Source: JBOFLO01 sp051657905 (lineage in GTDB: Bacteria > Patescibacteriota > Gracilibacteria > UBA1369). From it: a stretch of DNA of 22,638 bases. Positions 7,652-14,634 of the stretch are shown piece after piece (the first letter of the stretch is position 1; every line of letters starts with the position of its first letter). The DNA lies in contig JBOFLO010000073.1 of the NCBI GenBank assembly GCA_051657905.1, forward strand, positions 1 through 22,638, read 5' to 3'. The notes beneath the pieces are model-generated. The model searched no databases, was not told the DNA's origin, and saw only the letters and a program-made list of their open reading frames with translations. Position numbers and translations under genes: made by a program.

Positions 7652-8293
7652 TTAGAAGAGGGAGATTTGTTCGCCGATGGAAATTTCTACTGGCATTGGG
7701 ATGGCTGCTAGGAGGACGGGTTGATAGAATCCTTGTTCTAAAAGTACTCTGACGCAACGAGACAAAGCTTCTACATCTTTCATAGCATTATGTGCTTCTT
7801 GAAAAGGTTGGCCGACTAAAAATTGATGTAATTCCATTAAACGTGGGGATTTGTAATTGCCATTACGACCAGGCAATTTGCAAAGGCCTTTGGTTTCTTT
7901 CATGGAATCGTAAGTTTGTGAGGGAAGGAAATTTTTTCCTAAACCGGCGCGTTCCAATTCGAATTCAATAATTTGCTGATCGAAAATTAAATTATGAGCG
8001 ATGGCAATGTCGGCTTGTTTGAATAAATTTAGAATAATCGCCACTTGTTCAGGGAAAGTTTTTTGAGTGGCCACCATGGCATCGGTAATGCCGTGAACAT
8101 TGGTTGATTCTGCTGGGATAGCGATGGGAGGTTTGATCAAAATATCGGTGCGATTCAATTCAATTATGGATTTATTTTGAGGGTTGTATTCCAAAGTAAT
8201 TGCGGCAAATTGGCAAAGATATGGCTGTTTTTCAAGAGGTTGGCCGGGAGTTGGGAAGCCAGTAGTTTCTGTATCGAAAACAATGATTTTCAT
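7652..8293 (-). CDS. DnaQ-like DEDDh 3'-5' exonuclease with a C-terminal clamp-binding motif
   Basis: 213 residues, a single exonuclease domain. Exo I is FDTETTG (6-12; D7, E9), followed by HGIT (67-70). Exo II is AHNLIFD (99-105; D105), and Exo III is HNAMKDVEA (168-176; H168, D173). These acidic residues bind the two metals that cut the 3' end. The protein ends in QISLF (209-213), close to the QL(S/D)LF peptide that binds the DNA polymerase sliding clamp. It could be a proofreading subunit or a repair exonuclease tethered to the clamp; the sequence does not decide. A promoter (8321-8348) lies just upstream. The next gene upstream in its direction is a flippase, so the context gives no functional hint. 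Confidence 0.9.
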   Translation of the reverse strand: MKIIVFDTETTGFPTPGQPLEKQPYLCQFAAITLEYNPQNKSIIELNRTDILIKPPIAIPAESTNVHGITDAMVATQKTFPEQVAIILNLFKQADIAIAHNLIFDQQIIEFELERAGLGKNFLPSQTYDSMKETKGLCKLPGRNGNYKSPRLMELHQFLVGQPFQEAHNAMKDVEALSRCVRVLLEQGFYQPVLLAAIPMPVEISIGEQISLF

Positions 8294-8320
8294 ATTTAAG
8301 TTGATGGACTGAGTAGGAAA

Positions 8321-8348
8321 ATTCTAACTGTTTGGAAGTTAATTGCAA
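8321..8348 (-). promoter_or_regulatory. Predicted promoter of the exonuclease gene
   Basis: On the minus strand TTGCAA (8343-8348) is 16 bases from TAGAAT (8321-8326). The start would be near 8314, about 20 bases before the ATG. The -35 box lies within a 17-base palindrome (8341-8357: AATTGCAA, G, TTGCAATT) that also touches the flippase stop codon. Confidence 0.5.
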
Positions 8349-8356
8349 GTTGCAAT

Positions 8357-9682
8357 TTAGAGTTTAATCTCGGCTGCTAGTCTATGAGTTTTTAAGCGGT
8401 ATTTTAAGCGCAGGTAGCCGTTGATGACCATAAAACTCTCAGCTACTATTGCACCTAGAACTATAAAAAATACCTGCAAAATTGAATCCTGAATTAATAG
8501 AGAAAATGTAAAAATCAATAATGCCAAACAGAGAGCGATGACTTCTCTTTTCAAGAACCAGATTTCGTCATTGAAGGCAAAGAGAGTTAATAAAACTAGG
8601 TCATAACCATAGGAAATTGCTGTGAGTAAAAGCATGGAGGGCAAGAGAAAAGCAAATTCATCTAGAAAATATTTCTTGTGAGTTAAAAACTCTATGGCGA
8701 ATGGACCTAAAAGAGAGCCAAAGGTAAATAGAATTAAGCCTGCGCCGATCATAATGTAGGAAATTCTTTTGGTAAGTACTTCAGCTTTTGTCCAATTTTT
8801 TTGATCAATATATTGCTTCAAACCTGGCAAGACGGAGAACATTAAAAAGGTTGAAGCTAAACTTAAAACTTGGGAAATTCTGAAACTGATATTGAAACTG
8901 CTGAATTGTAAATCGTTAAGAACATTGTGGGCGAAATAGTCTGGGAGGAAGCGGAAATATAAGCTATTGAAAATGTTAATTAAACCGAAAGGGATACTTA
9001 ATTGAAAAATTTTGATGATTAATTCCCAATTCCAATGCCATTGTAATTTGATTTTTTGGCGAACCATGATGAAACTCAGAATGGCGGTAAAGAGGCTGCC
9101 GGAAAGGGAGCAGGCTAAAATTAAAAAGAGTGACTGAGTTAAGGGTGTGTCGGGGTTGAAACTATTTATGGCTAAATATAATAGCCCGACATTGATAATT
9201 CTGCCGGCAACCAAAGCGGCGGTGGCACGACCCATTAAATAATTTGCCTGAAGCATGGCATCGCAAACCGAGGTGATGTAATCGAAAAATAAAGCACTGA
9301 GGAAAAGGATAGTGCCGAAGAAGAAAATTTGATCGGCTTGCATGCTAAGTAAAACCGGAATGGCGATTAGGAAGAAAATGAAGGCGGTGGTGAGGCGGAG
9401 CAATAAGGCTTGAGTGAAAACTTTGCCATCTTTGGGATCATCGGACATTAAACGAACCAGGTTTCCGAAAATTCCTAAATTAGCCATTACAGAGAAAAAG
9501 AGGGCGAATTCGGTAATTGCGGCGTAATAGCTGTAACCATTATCGCTTAGAAAGCTGGAAATCAGACGCAGAGCAATGGTGGAAAGTACTAATTGGAAAA
9601 TTTTTCCAGCGTATTGAACGAAGGTAGAAAAAGCGATTTTTTTGCCTAGTAGAGAAAGGGATGGGTTGGGAATTGATTGCAT
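8357..9682 (-). CDS. MOP-superfamily flippase (Wzx/polysaccharide exporter-like)
   Basis: 441 residues with about 12-14 hydrophobic segments and short charged loops, the size and pattern of Wzx/MATE-type lipid-linked oligosaccharide flippases. The N-terminal segment (KKIAFSTFVQYAGKIFQLVLS) and the following GYSYYAAITEFALFFSVMANLGI resemble the start of polysaccharide biosynthesis flippases. The second half repeats the pattern from about 230 (FQLSIPFGLINIFNSLYFR). Such proteins move undecaprenyl-linked sugars across the membrane. No glycosyltransferase lies nearby, so the substrate is unknown. It begins 6 bases after the C39-like peptidase stop and is probably translated from the same message. 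Confidence 0.82.
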   Translation of the reverse strand: MQSIPNPSLSLLGKKIAFSTFVQYAGKIFQLVLSTIALRLISSFLSDNGYSYYAAITEFALFFSVMANLGIFGNLVRLMSDDPKDGKVFTQALLLRLTTAFIFFLIAIPVLLSMQADQIFFFGTILFLSALFFDYITSVCDAMLQANYLMGRATAALVAGRIINVGLLYLAINSFNPDTPLTQSLFLILACSLSGSLFTAILSFIMVRQKIKLQWHWNWELIIKIFQLSIPFGLINIFNSLYFRFLPDYFAHNVLNDLQFSSFNISFRISQVLSLASTFLMFSVLPGLKQYIDQKNWTKAEVLTKRISYIMIGAGLILFTFGSLLGPFAIEFLTHKKYFLDEFAFLLPSMLLLTAISYGYDLVLLTLFAFNDEIWFLKREVIALCLALLIFTFSLLIQDSILQVFFIVLGAIVAESFMVINGYLRLKYRLKTHRLAAEIKL

Positions 9683-9688
9683 ATTTTA

Positions 9689-10498
9689 TTAAAAGCCTTG
9701 GGGTTGTAAAACTTCAATAATGCGAGGAGCGCCCGAGCTGATTGGCTCAGCGTAGTCATGCAAAGACTTTTCCACAGTGGCCCAGCTATATACATAGTCT
9801 TCGCCATGACGAGTTCCTACATCATGAGTAATAATTTTTCCGTCCTTGGTATAACCTTTAACAACCATTACATGATAAACAGGACCAGCGCCTGTATAAT
9901 ATGGATTATTGAGGGTCTGCCCAGAAAATGGGATGATGATAAAATTACCTTTAGCGAGAATTTCTTTGAAATCATTAAAAGTTGGATTTTCATGGGTGAC
10001 AGTTTCCAAACTTAGATAATCTTCCAAAATTGTTGCAGTTTCGGCCATATCAGTATGTTCGTAGTGGCCGAAGGTTTGATTTTCCCAATCTACCAAGTCT
10101 AGAATTTCTTGATTAAACTCTTCGCGTGTCCAATTTCTGTTGAAATAAGTGTTGGCTATTAATAAAGCGCTGGATTCCTCGCAAGCTTCCTGCCAGGGCA
10201 AAGACCAGTCGCCGAAAGGAGCCTGGGAATAAAAAGTCATTTTTAAATTTAATTCTTCGGGCGGAATAATAGTGGATGGCTCGGAGGCGGTGGGTGTAGA
10301 GTCAGAGATTGGTGCTTGTTCTGGAATATTCTGATTAAGGTCAGAAATTTCTATAGCTTGAGGAACTGGCTGCTTTTCGTATTGTTTGGATTTATAAACG
10401 GCATACCCCCCTACCGATAAAATTCCGGCGCCAACAACTATCACTGCTAATTGGGCAAATCCCTTTTTACTCATGAGTTTTTTTAAGAATTTAAGCAT
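9689..10498 (-). CDS. Membrane-anchored C39-like cysteine peptidase
   Basis: 269 residues. A basic N-terminal stretch, one membrane segment (about 15-35), a proline- and serine-rich linker (43-80) and then an extracellular papain-fold domain of the peptidase_C39_2 kind. Candidate catalytic residues: C106 in PWQEACEESS, H209 in PVYHVMVVKGY and D226 in THDVGTRHGEDYVYSW. The glutamine two residues before the cysteine (W102-Q103-E-A-C106) fits an oxyanion-hole position. These enzymes are usually thought to cut peptides or peptidoglycan cross-links at the cell surface. The next gene, a flippase, follows after 6 bases, so a role in surface assembly is plausible. M9 is an alternative start. Confidence 0.85.
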   Translation of the reverse strand: MLKFLKKLMSKKGFAQLAVIVVGAGILSVGGYAVYKSKQYEKQPVPQAIEISDLNQNIPEQAPISDSTPTASEPSTIIPPEELNLKMTFYSQAPFGDWSLPWQEACEESSALLIANTYFNRNWTREEFNQEILDLVDWENQTFGHYEHTDMAETATILEDYLSLETVTHENPTFNDFKEILAKGNFIIIPFSGQTLNNPYYTGAGPVYHVMVVKGYTKDGKIITHDVGTRHGEDYVYSWATVEKSLHDYAEPISSGAPRIIEVLQPQGF

Positions 10499-10504
10499 AT
10501 GTAA

Positions 10505-10533
10505 AATTTACCAGTTCGGCTGTAAATTAACAA
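10505..10533 (-). promoter_or_regulatory. Predicted promoter of the C39 peptidase operon, possibly leaderless
   Basis: The minus strand reads TTGTTA (10528-10533), 17 bases, then TGG-TAAATT (-10 at 10505-10510). Transcription would begin about 6-7 bases downstream, at or next to the ATG at 10498, so the message may have no leader. Confidence 0.4.
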
Positions 10534-10554
10534 ATGACGTATGGAAAATTTGAA

Positions 10555-10629
10555 TGGTGCCGAGGGGCAGAATTGAACTGCCGACGCAAGGATTTTCAAT
10601 CCTTCGCTCTACCACTGAGCTACCCCGGC
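10555..10629 (-). tRNA. tRNA-Phe (GAA)
   Basis: The minus strand folds as a full cloverleaf. The acceptor stem pairs GCCGGGG with CCTCGGC, the D arm holds AGCTCAGTGGTAGAGC, and the anticodon stem AAGGA/TCCTT frames the loop TTGAAAA with anticodon GAA (phenylalanine). The T arm is GGCAG-TTCAATT-CTGCC. The discriminator base is A and the CCA end is encoded (10555-10557). It stands 57 bases upstream of the C39 peptidase gene on the same strand. Confidence 0.96.
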
Positions 10630-10757
10630 TAAGGGTTTTGCCTGTTTTTAAGCTGTCTTTTGCAACTTAAAAAGATAAGCGCGATTAATTTAACTGAAAG
10701 TGAAGTCAATTTCAACCTAGTTTTTGGAAGTATTTTAAATAATCCCTATTTTCATAG

Positions 10758-10786
10758 TTGACAAATAAGAAAATATTATGTAATAT
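10758..10786 (+). promoter_or_regulatory. Predicted promoter of a noncoding transcript
   Basis: A perfect -35 box TTGACA (10758-10763), 17 bases, then TAATAT (10781-10786). This is one of only two perfect -35 boxes found in the window. It faces a region with no open reading frame that can be supported. Confidence 0.6.
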
Positions 10787-10792
10787 ATTATG

Positions 10793-11230
10793 AAGCTTAA
10801 GAAAAGATAGAAAAAGCCTGGAACTTTAACAACAAAAACAAATAAATCAGGGAGAAGGTTGCCTTCAGATTGAGATTTGCCAAAAATTTTTGCGGCACTT
10901 GATCAGGCAACAATTATATTAGCCTAGAAGGCAACCTCTTCCCTGAATTATGGATTGAAGATTCGTCCCGACTATCTCCCAATGAAGAGCGTCGAGGCGG
11001 GGTTTAACGGCATAGGACAGTATTTGGACCTCTTAAAACATCTACTCTAGGTCTTCGGACTTGGTTTAGGATTTTATCAGGGACTGTTTTAGCGCTTTTA
11101 CATCATTAGAGGAGTTTTTCTGACTTGCTTGAAGGTCAATCTGACAGACTTTGTCTGAAAGTTGATTTTAAGGTTAGCTAGATAGATTCGCGAAGTGGAA
11201 TTATGGTTTTGATCTTGGTTTACCAAGTTT
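10793..11230 (+). ncRNA. Candidate structured noncoding RNA
   Basis: Downstream of the promoter at 10758 the sequence forms a stem with 20-base arms (10847-10866 with 10927-10946, 18 of 20 paired), a hairpin capped by a C-UUCG-G tetraloop (11041-11070), a CAGAC-TTT-GTCTG hairpin (11145-11157) inside an outer TCAA/TTGA stem, and a final CTTGG-TTTA-CCAAG hairpin (11214-11227) followed by TTTCTT. I looked for the fixed sequences of tmRNA, RNase P RNA and SRP RNA on both strands and did not find them. Ends are approximate. It could instead be a long leader or decayed DNA. Confidence 0.4.
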
Positions 11231-11298
11231 CTTGCTTTAATTTACTGGACTTTCGGAATTGGTCACTCTGGAGCTCAAATATCTTCAAACATGGTTCG

Positions 11299-11459
11299 GG
11301 GGAGACTTTTTATTTACCCCCAAATTCCTACACAAAACTGTATTTATATTTTTTGAAAAAGGTTACGGCTATTTCGTTGTGTCCGGCTTTACTTTTTATT
11401 TTTCAAAAAATATATAAATACAGTTTTGTTGGAGTTTGGGGGTGGTAAAAAGTCTCCCC
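11299..11459. repeat. Long imperfect palindrome, cored palindrome family, copy B
   Basis: Arms of about 61 bases (11299-11360 and 11399-11459) pair with only a few mismatches and small gaps. The outer arm (starts GGGGAGACTTTTTA) is unique to this site. The inner core reads TTTTTTGAAAAAGG, 27 unrelated bases, then TACTTTTTATTTTTCA6. Copy C (20209) has the same two core ends with a 28-base middle. Each arm can also fold on its own through G-runs and C-runs. Confidence 0.88.
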
Positions 11460-11557
11460 ACGGGAGGGCTGGAGAGTAATTAGAAAATCTTTTGGGGATA
11501 TGTATAGTGGGTTTTGGCTTCTGGAAGCCTTGCGGGGTTACTTTGTGGGGGTTTTTG

Positions 11558-11566
11558 TGGTAAGAT
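11558..11566 (+). promoter_or_regulatory. Predicted extended -10 box of the 11610 gene
   Basis: TGGTAAGAT (11558-11566) has the TGn extension but a weaker hexamer and no clear -35. The leader would be about 37 bases, ending in the only clear Shine-Dalgarno sequence of the window, AAGGGA at 11598-11603, 6 bases before the ATG. Confidence 0.4.
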
Positions 11567-11609
11567 GTAAAGATTTATAAAAATCAAAATAAAAATTAAG
11601 GGACAAAAT

Positions 11610-12644
11610 ATGTTTGAACAAAATAAAAATTCAGCGGAAGGAACTGGAATGGAAAATAGAGAAATTCCGGTTAGCAAAGATCAAACTTCGATGTTTGATA
11701 ATATGGAAACTAAGCCTGGTTACATACATATAGCGCATGAAGAAAATGCGGTTGGACCTGTGGAAGGGCCAATGCCTGCGGAAAGTAAATATAGTTTTGA
11801 AAAAAATGTGGAAAGTGAAGAAAAACCAGAAGGTGTTAATAAAGGTAAGGTTTTGGCTGCTTTAGCGATTGTGGCCGTGGCGGCATATGTTGCCAATTGG
11901 GTACAGGAACCTGTGCAGTTAAAGGCTGATGTATTAAGTGGTGACGATGTAGTGGCAGAGGAAAATTTGATGGCTCAGGCTGATCAGGCTACTGAAACTG
12001 CGGATATGCCAAGTACTTCGGTGGATGTTTCATTGTTTGGATTTGAACCGGCTGTGCTTAATGTAGAAAAAGATACTAAGGTAGTTTGGACTAATACAAG
12101 TTCTGAACAACAAACTTTAATTGGTAGCTCTGTAAATGGGGAAAGTTTTACTTCTCCAGTTTTAGAAAGTGGGGAAAGTTTTGAATATGCATTCACTAGT
12201 GATGATGATTTTGAATATTACTCAACTTATAATCCAGCTTTGAAAGCTAGCATTAGAGTTGGTAATGGAGCTGCAGTGATGGAAACGACCTCTAATACAG
12301 AGGATACAACCACTCAACCGGAAGATTTATTTGGAAGCGCTCCGGAAAATACAACAAGCAGCGAAAATGCTTTTGAAAATTTAAATGACATTCTTGCTCA
12401 ACAACAAGCATTGCAAAACCAGGTTTTAGAAACAGCAATGGAATCTGCTAGTACAAACAACGCAGTGTCGACTGAAACTGTTTCAACAAACTCTGAAACT
12501 CAAGAAAATGCGGAAGATTTGAGACAAGCAGCAGCCGAGGCTGAAGAATTAGCACAGACTGGTCCTGAAGACATGCTTTATGTTTTGGCACTGGGAATGA
12601 TTGTCTATTTTAATAGGAAAAAACTTGGTGCAATCTTTGCTTAA
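11610..12644 (+). CDS. Surface protein with a copper-less cupredoxin domain and sortase-like tail
   Basis: 344 residues. A hydrophilic N terminus (1-79) without a usual signal peptide, then a membrane segment (80-98). A cupredoxin-like domain follows at 138-217: FGFEPAVLNVEKDTKVVWTN, then SGESFEYAF and FEYYSTYNPALKASIRV. In plastocyanin-like relatives the copper ligands sit in PHT and YYCxxHPxMxG. Here they read QQT (Q168) and YYSTYNPAL (S205, N208, L211), so all four are replaced. A low-complexity T/S/E/Q-rich stretch (218-313) leads to LAQTG (314-318), a hydrophobic segment (322-334) and RKK (336-338), the form of a sortase sorting signal. A sortase gene lies at 22324. Role unknown; perhaps a structural or protein-binding domain displayed at the surface. 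Confidence 0.78.
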   Translation: MFEQNKNSAEGTGMENREIPVSKDQTSMFDNMETKPGYIHIAHEENAVGPVEGPMPAESKYSFEKNVESEEKPEGVNKGKVLAALAIVAVAAYVANWVQEPVQLKADVLSGDDVVAEENLMAQADQATETADMPSTSVDVSLFGFEPAVLNVEKDTKVVWTNTSSEQQTLIGSSVNGESFTSPVLESGESFEYAFTSDDDFEYYSTYNPALKASIRVGNGAAVMETTSNTEDTTTQPEDLFGSAPENTTSSENAFENLNDILAQQQALQNQVLETAMESASTNNAVSTETVSTNSETQENAEDLRQAAAEAEELAQTGPEDMLYVLALGMIVYFNRKKLGAIFA

Positions 12645-12669
12645 AAGTTGCAGGTAAGTTCATAGTTTG

Positions 12670-12709
12670 AAATCCCTCAATTGAGTTGTCCCACTTGATT
12701 GAGGGATTT
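12670..12709 (+). terminator. Intrinsic terminator after the 11610 gene
   Basis: An 11-base-pair stem AAATCCCTCAA (12670-12680) / TTGAGGGATTT (12699-12709) is followed by T-rich sequence (TAATTTGTTTTTAG). It lies 25 bases after the stop codon and before the cdaA promoter. Confidence 0.82.
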
Positions 12710-12713
12710 TAAT

Positions 12714-12741
12714 TTGTTTTTAGAAAAAAAACGGCTATGAT
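12714..12741 (+). promoter_or_regulatory. Predicted promoter of cdaA-cdaR
   Basis: TATGAT (12736-12741) matches 5 of 6 positions of the -10 box. A weak TTGTTT (12714-12719) is 16 bases upstream. The leader would be about 19 bases. Confidence 0.35.
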
Positions 12742-12766
12742 GAGGGTAAATTAGCTGTACATAAAT

Positions 12767-13636
12767 ATGGAAATTTTCAGTAATTTCATAGCAAATCTAG
12801 TTTTGTCCATAGCACAGGTCGCCACTGATTTTTGGCTTAATCTTCGGTATTCTAATCTAAACTGGTGGCAGGCGATTGTAGATATAGCGATTGTAGGGGT
12901 GGTGATTTACTATTTATTTTCAATGCTGAAAGGCTCACGTTCTGTGAGTATTTTGTTGGGATTTGTGATGATTAGTATGATCTTCTTATTCAGCAAGGCT
13001 TTGAATTTGATGACAGTGGGCTGGATTTTGGATAGATTTTTTACAATTTTATTGGTGGCGATTCCGATTATTTTCCAGCAGGAATTAAGAATGGCTCTAG
13101 AAAGATTAGGAAATTCTCCTTTCTCCAATTTGGAGAAGAATTTAGAATTTGAGGTAATGATTAATGAGGTGGTGGAGGCAGTAGACGCTTTAGTTAAAAG
13201 GAAAGAAGGAGCTTTGATTGTTGTTAAGCATAGCATTCCATTGAAGGAGTATTTGGAAACGGGTGTGAAAATTGAGGCGGATTTATCACGTGAATTATTG
13301 CTTTCAATTTTTAACACGAAAGGGCCATTGCATGATGGGGCGGTGATTATTGAGAATAATAGAATTTTAGCCGCAGCCTGTATTCTGCCAACCAGCTTTG
13401 ATAATAAGGATAAAAATTTGGGGACTAGGCATAAGGCGGCGATTGGGCTTACAGATCACACAGATGCCAGTGTAGTAGTTGTGTCCGAGGAAAAAGGCAC
13501 GATTGGGTTTGCTAAGAATGGTACATTGGAAAAGAATATTGATTTGGAAAGATTGAAACAATTATTGAAAATTGTCTTGAAGGTGGAAAAACCTACTCGT
13601 AAGAAAGCTAAAAAACTTAAATATAGAGAAGAATAA
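12767..13636 (+). CDS. cdaA: Diadenylate cyclase CdaA (DacA)
   Basis: Makes cyclic di-AMP from two ATP at the membrane. 289 residues, a little longer than the usual 270-280 because of about 30 extra N-terminal residues. Three membrane segments lie near 34-52, 58-76 and 84-104, ending in the family sequence IIFQQELRMALERLG. The DAC catalytic domain follows, with LHDGAVII (188-195, DGA motif), GTRHKAAIGLTD (219-230) and VVVSEEKGTI (237-246). The usual RHR is RHK here, a mild change. The protein ends in a very basic tail. The cdaR stop/start overlap (TAATG) directly after it confirms the usual cdaA-cdaR operon. The glmM gene that often follows in Firmicutes is not here. Confidence 0.95.
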   Translation: MEIFSNFIANLVLSIAQVATDFWLNLRYSNLNWWQAIVDIAIVGVVIYYLFSMLKGSRSVSILLGFVMISMIFLFSKALNLMTVGWILDRFFTILLVAIPIIFQQELRMALERLGNSPFSNLEKNLEFEVMINEVVEAVDALVKRKEGALIVVKHSIPLKEYLETGVKIEADLSRELLLSIFNTKGPLHDGAVIIENNRILAAACILPTSFDNKDKNLGTRHKAAIGLTDHTDASVVVVSEEKGTIGFAKNGTLEKNIDLERLKQLLKIVLKVEKPTRKKAKKLKYREE

Positions 13637-14634
13637 TGAGCCAATTGAAAAAAAATTGGGAGAATAAATTGCTCGCGGGGGTGGCGGCGCTATTGCTGTG
13701 GCTCTTTGTGGCTTGGACGGAAAACAATGTTTATATGATTCCTGAGGCCTTTGAAGTGGAAGTGGAAAACTTAAGCAGTGGTGTTTCCTTGGCCAATGAT
13801 ATCGGGGAGGTGAAATTAAAATTAAAGGCGGGTTCGGATATAAATTTGAAAAATCTCACTAGTGCTGATTTTGATATTAGTGTTGATGCGGGGAATTTGA
13901 ATTCGGGCAGTTTTGATTTGCCGGTGAAGGTTGTTTCTAAGGATCCTAAGGTGAGTGTAGTGGAAATTTCGCCTGCATCTGTGGAAGTTAAGTTGGAAGC
14001 AGTAGAAACGAAGGAGGTGAATATTACTGTGGTGTCTGAAGGCGAAGTAGCTGAGGGATTTGAATTGTTGACTATTGAAAGTCCGGTAAAGAAAGTGAAG
14101 GTGACCGGCGCTAATAGCCAATTGGAAAAAGTGAAGGATTTTGAGGTGAAAATTGCTTTAAAGGGGAATGAAAATGCTGATTTTTCCAAGAATGTGAATT
14201 TGGAGGCACCGCTGGATTGGGAGATGGGGAAAGATAATGTGGTTTTTGAGCCTGTGCAGATTAAAGTGGATTTGGAAATTAGACGAGTGGAGACTCCGGA
14301 TGAGGTGGAAACAGTGCCAGATGAGACGGATGAAGTTAATCCGGTGGCGGAAGAAGATTTGGTGAAAAAAACTATTATGGTGGAAATAGTTGGTACAAAT
14401 AATTGGGGCAATCAACCTAAGGAAGTGTTGCCAAAAAATATTTTGCTGACGGTGGAGGGTACTGAGGAAGAAATTAATGCTATTGTGGCAGGTGAATTTA
14501 AGGTTAATCTAAATGAAAATCGCCTGGAACAAGGTGGTGTGATTATCCTTACTCCAAGCGATATTAGTATGCCGACAAGTTTTGAGGGTGAGATTGTCAG
14601 CTTTAGTCCTGAACGTATTTTAATAAGATTCTAG
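13636..14634 (+). CDS. cdaR: YbbR-domain regulator of CdaA (CdaR)
   Basis: 332 residues. A short basic cytoplasmic start, one membrane segment (about 12-27, LLAGVAALLLWLFVAW), then extracellular YbbR repeats. The repeats have the typical SxxDFDISVDAGNLNSGSFDLPVKV pattern (near 75-98) and end in 'ISPASVEVKLE'. A proline/acid-rich linker near 215-235 (ETPDEVETVPDETDEVN) separates the repeats, and the last one ends LTPSDISMPTSFEGEIVSFSPE. In Firmicutes CdaR binds CdaA and tunes its activity. The start ATG overlaps the cdaA stop by one base. The TAG stop sits in a CTAG shared with the opposing gene. Confidence 0.9.
   Translation: MSQLKKNWENKLLAGVAALLLWLFVAWTENNVYMIPEAFEVEVENLSSGVSLANDIGEVKLKLKAGSDINLKNLTSADFDISVDAGNLNSGSFDLPVKVVSKDPKVSVVEISPASVEVKLEAVETKEVNITVVSEGEVAEGFELLTIESPVKKVKVTGANSQLEKVKDFEVKIALKGNENADFSKNVNLEAPLDWEMGKDNVVFEPVQIKVDLEIRRVETPDEVETVPDETDEVNPVAEEDLVKKTIMVEIVGTNNWGNQPKEVLPKNILLTVEGTEEEINAIVAGEFKVNLNENRLEQGGVIILTPSDISMPTSFEGEIVSFSPERILIRF

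Larger units (their letters stand above)
10630..11609. other. About 980-base noncoding stretch
   Basis: No credible protein gene lies here. It holds a promoter at 10758-10786, a stem with 20-base arms at 10847-10946, several RNA-like hairpins to about 11230, palindrome copy B at 11299-11459, and the -10 box of the next gene at 11558. The first 128 bases (10630-10757) show only possible upstream elements for the tRNA. Confidence 0.7.

Noticed and set aside
8341..8357. 17-base palindrome at the flippase stop as a terminator
   Set aside because: The stem is A/T-rich and no U-run follows it on the minus strand. It overlaps the -35 box of the next gene, which explains it better.
9758..10015. 85-residue reading frame on the plus strand inside the C39 peptidase gene
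   Set aside because: It lies entirely within a well-supported gene on the other strand and shows no recognisable features.
10793..11230. tmRNA, RNase P RNA or SRP RNA in the noncoding stretch
   Set aside because: I looked on both strands for the TTCGAC start and T-arm of tmRNA, the GGAAAGTCC core of RNase P RNA and the GGAAGCAGC loop of SRP RNA. None is present. Left as an unnamed candidate RNA.
11203..11448. 81-residue reading frame on the plus strand
   Set aside because: It runs straight across palindrome copy B, has no ribosome binding site, and its composition follows the A/T runs of the repeat. Not a credible gene.
13731..14411. 226-residue reading frame opposite cdaR
   Set aside because: It is a shadow of the cdaR reading frame: serine/threonine/phenylalanine-rich, with no motif, and cdaR is a well-supported gene.
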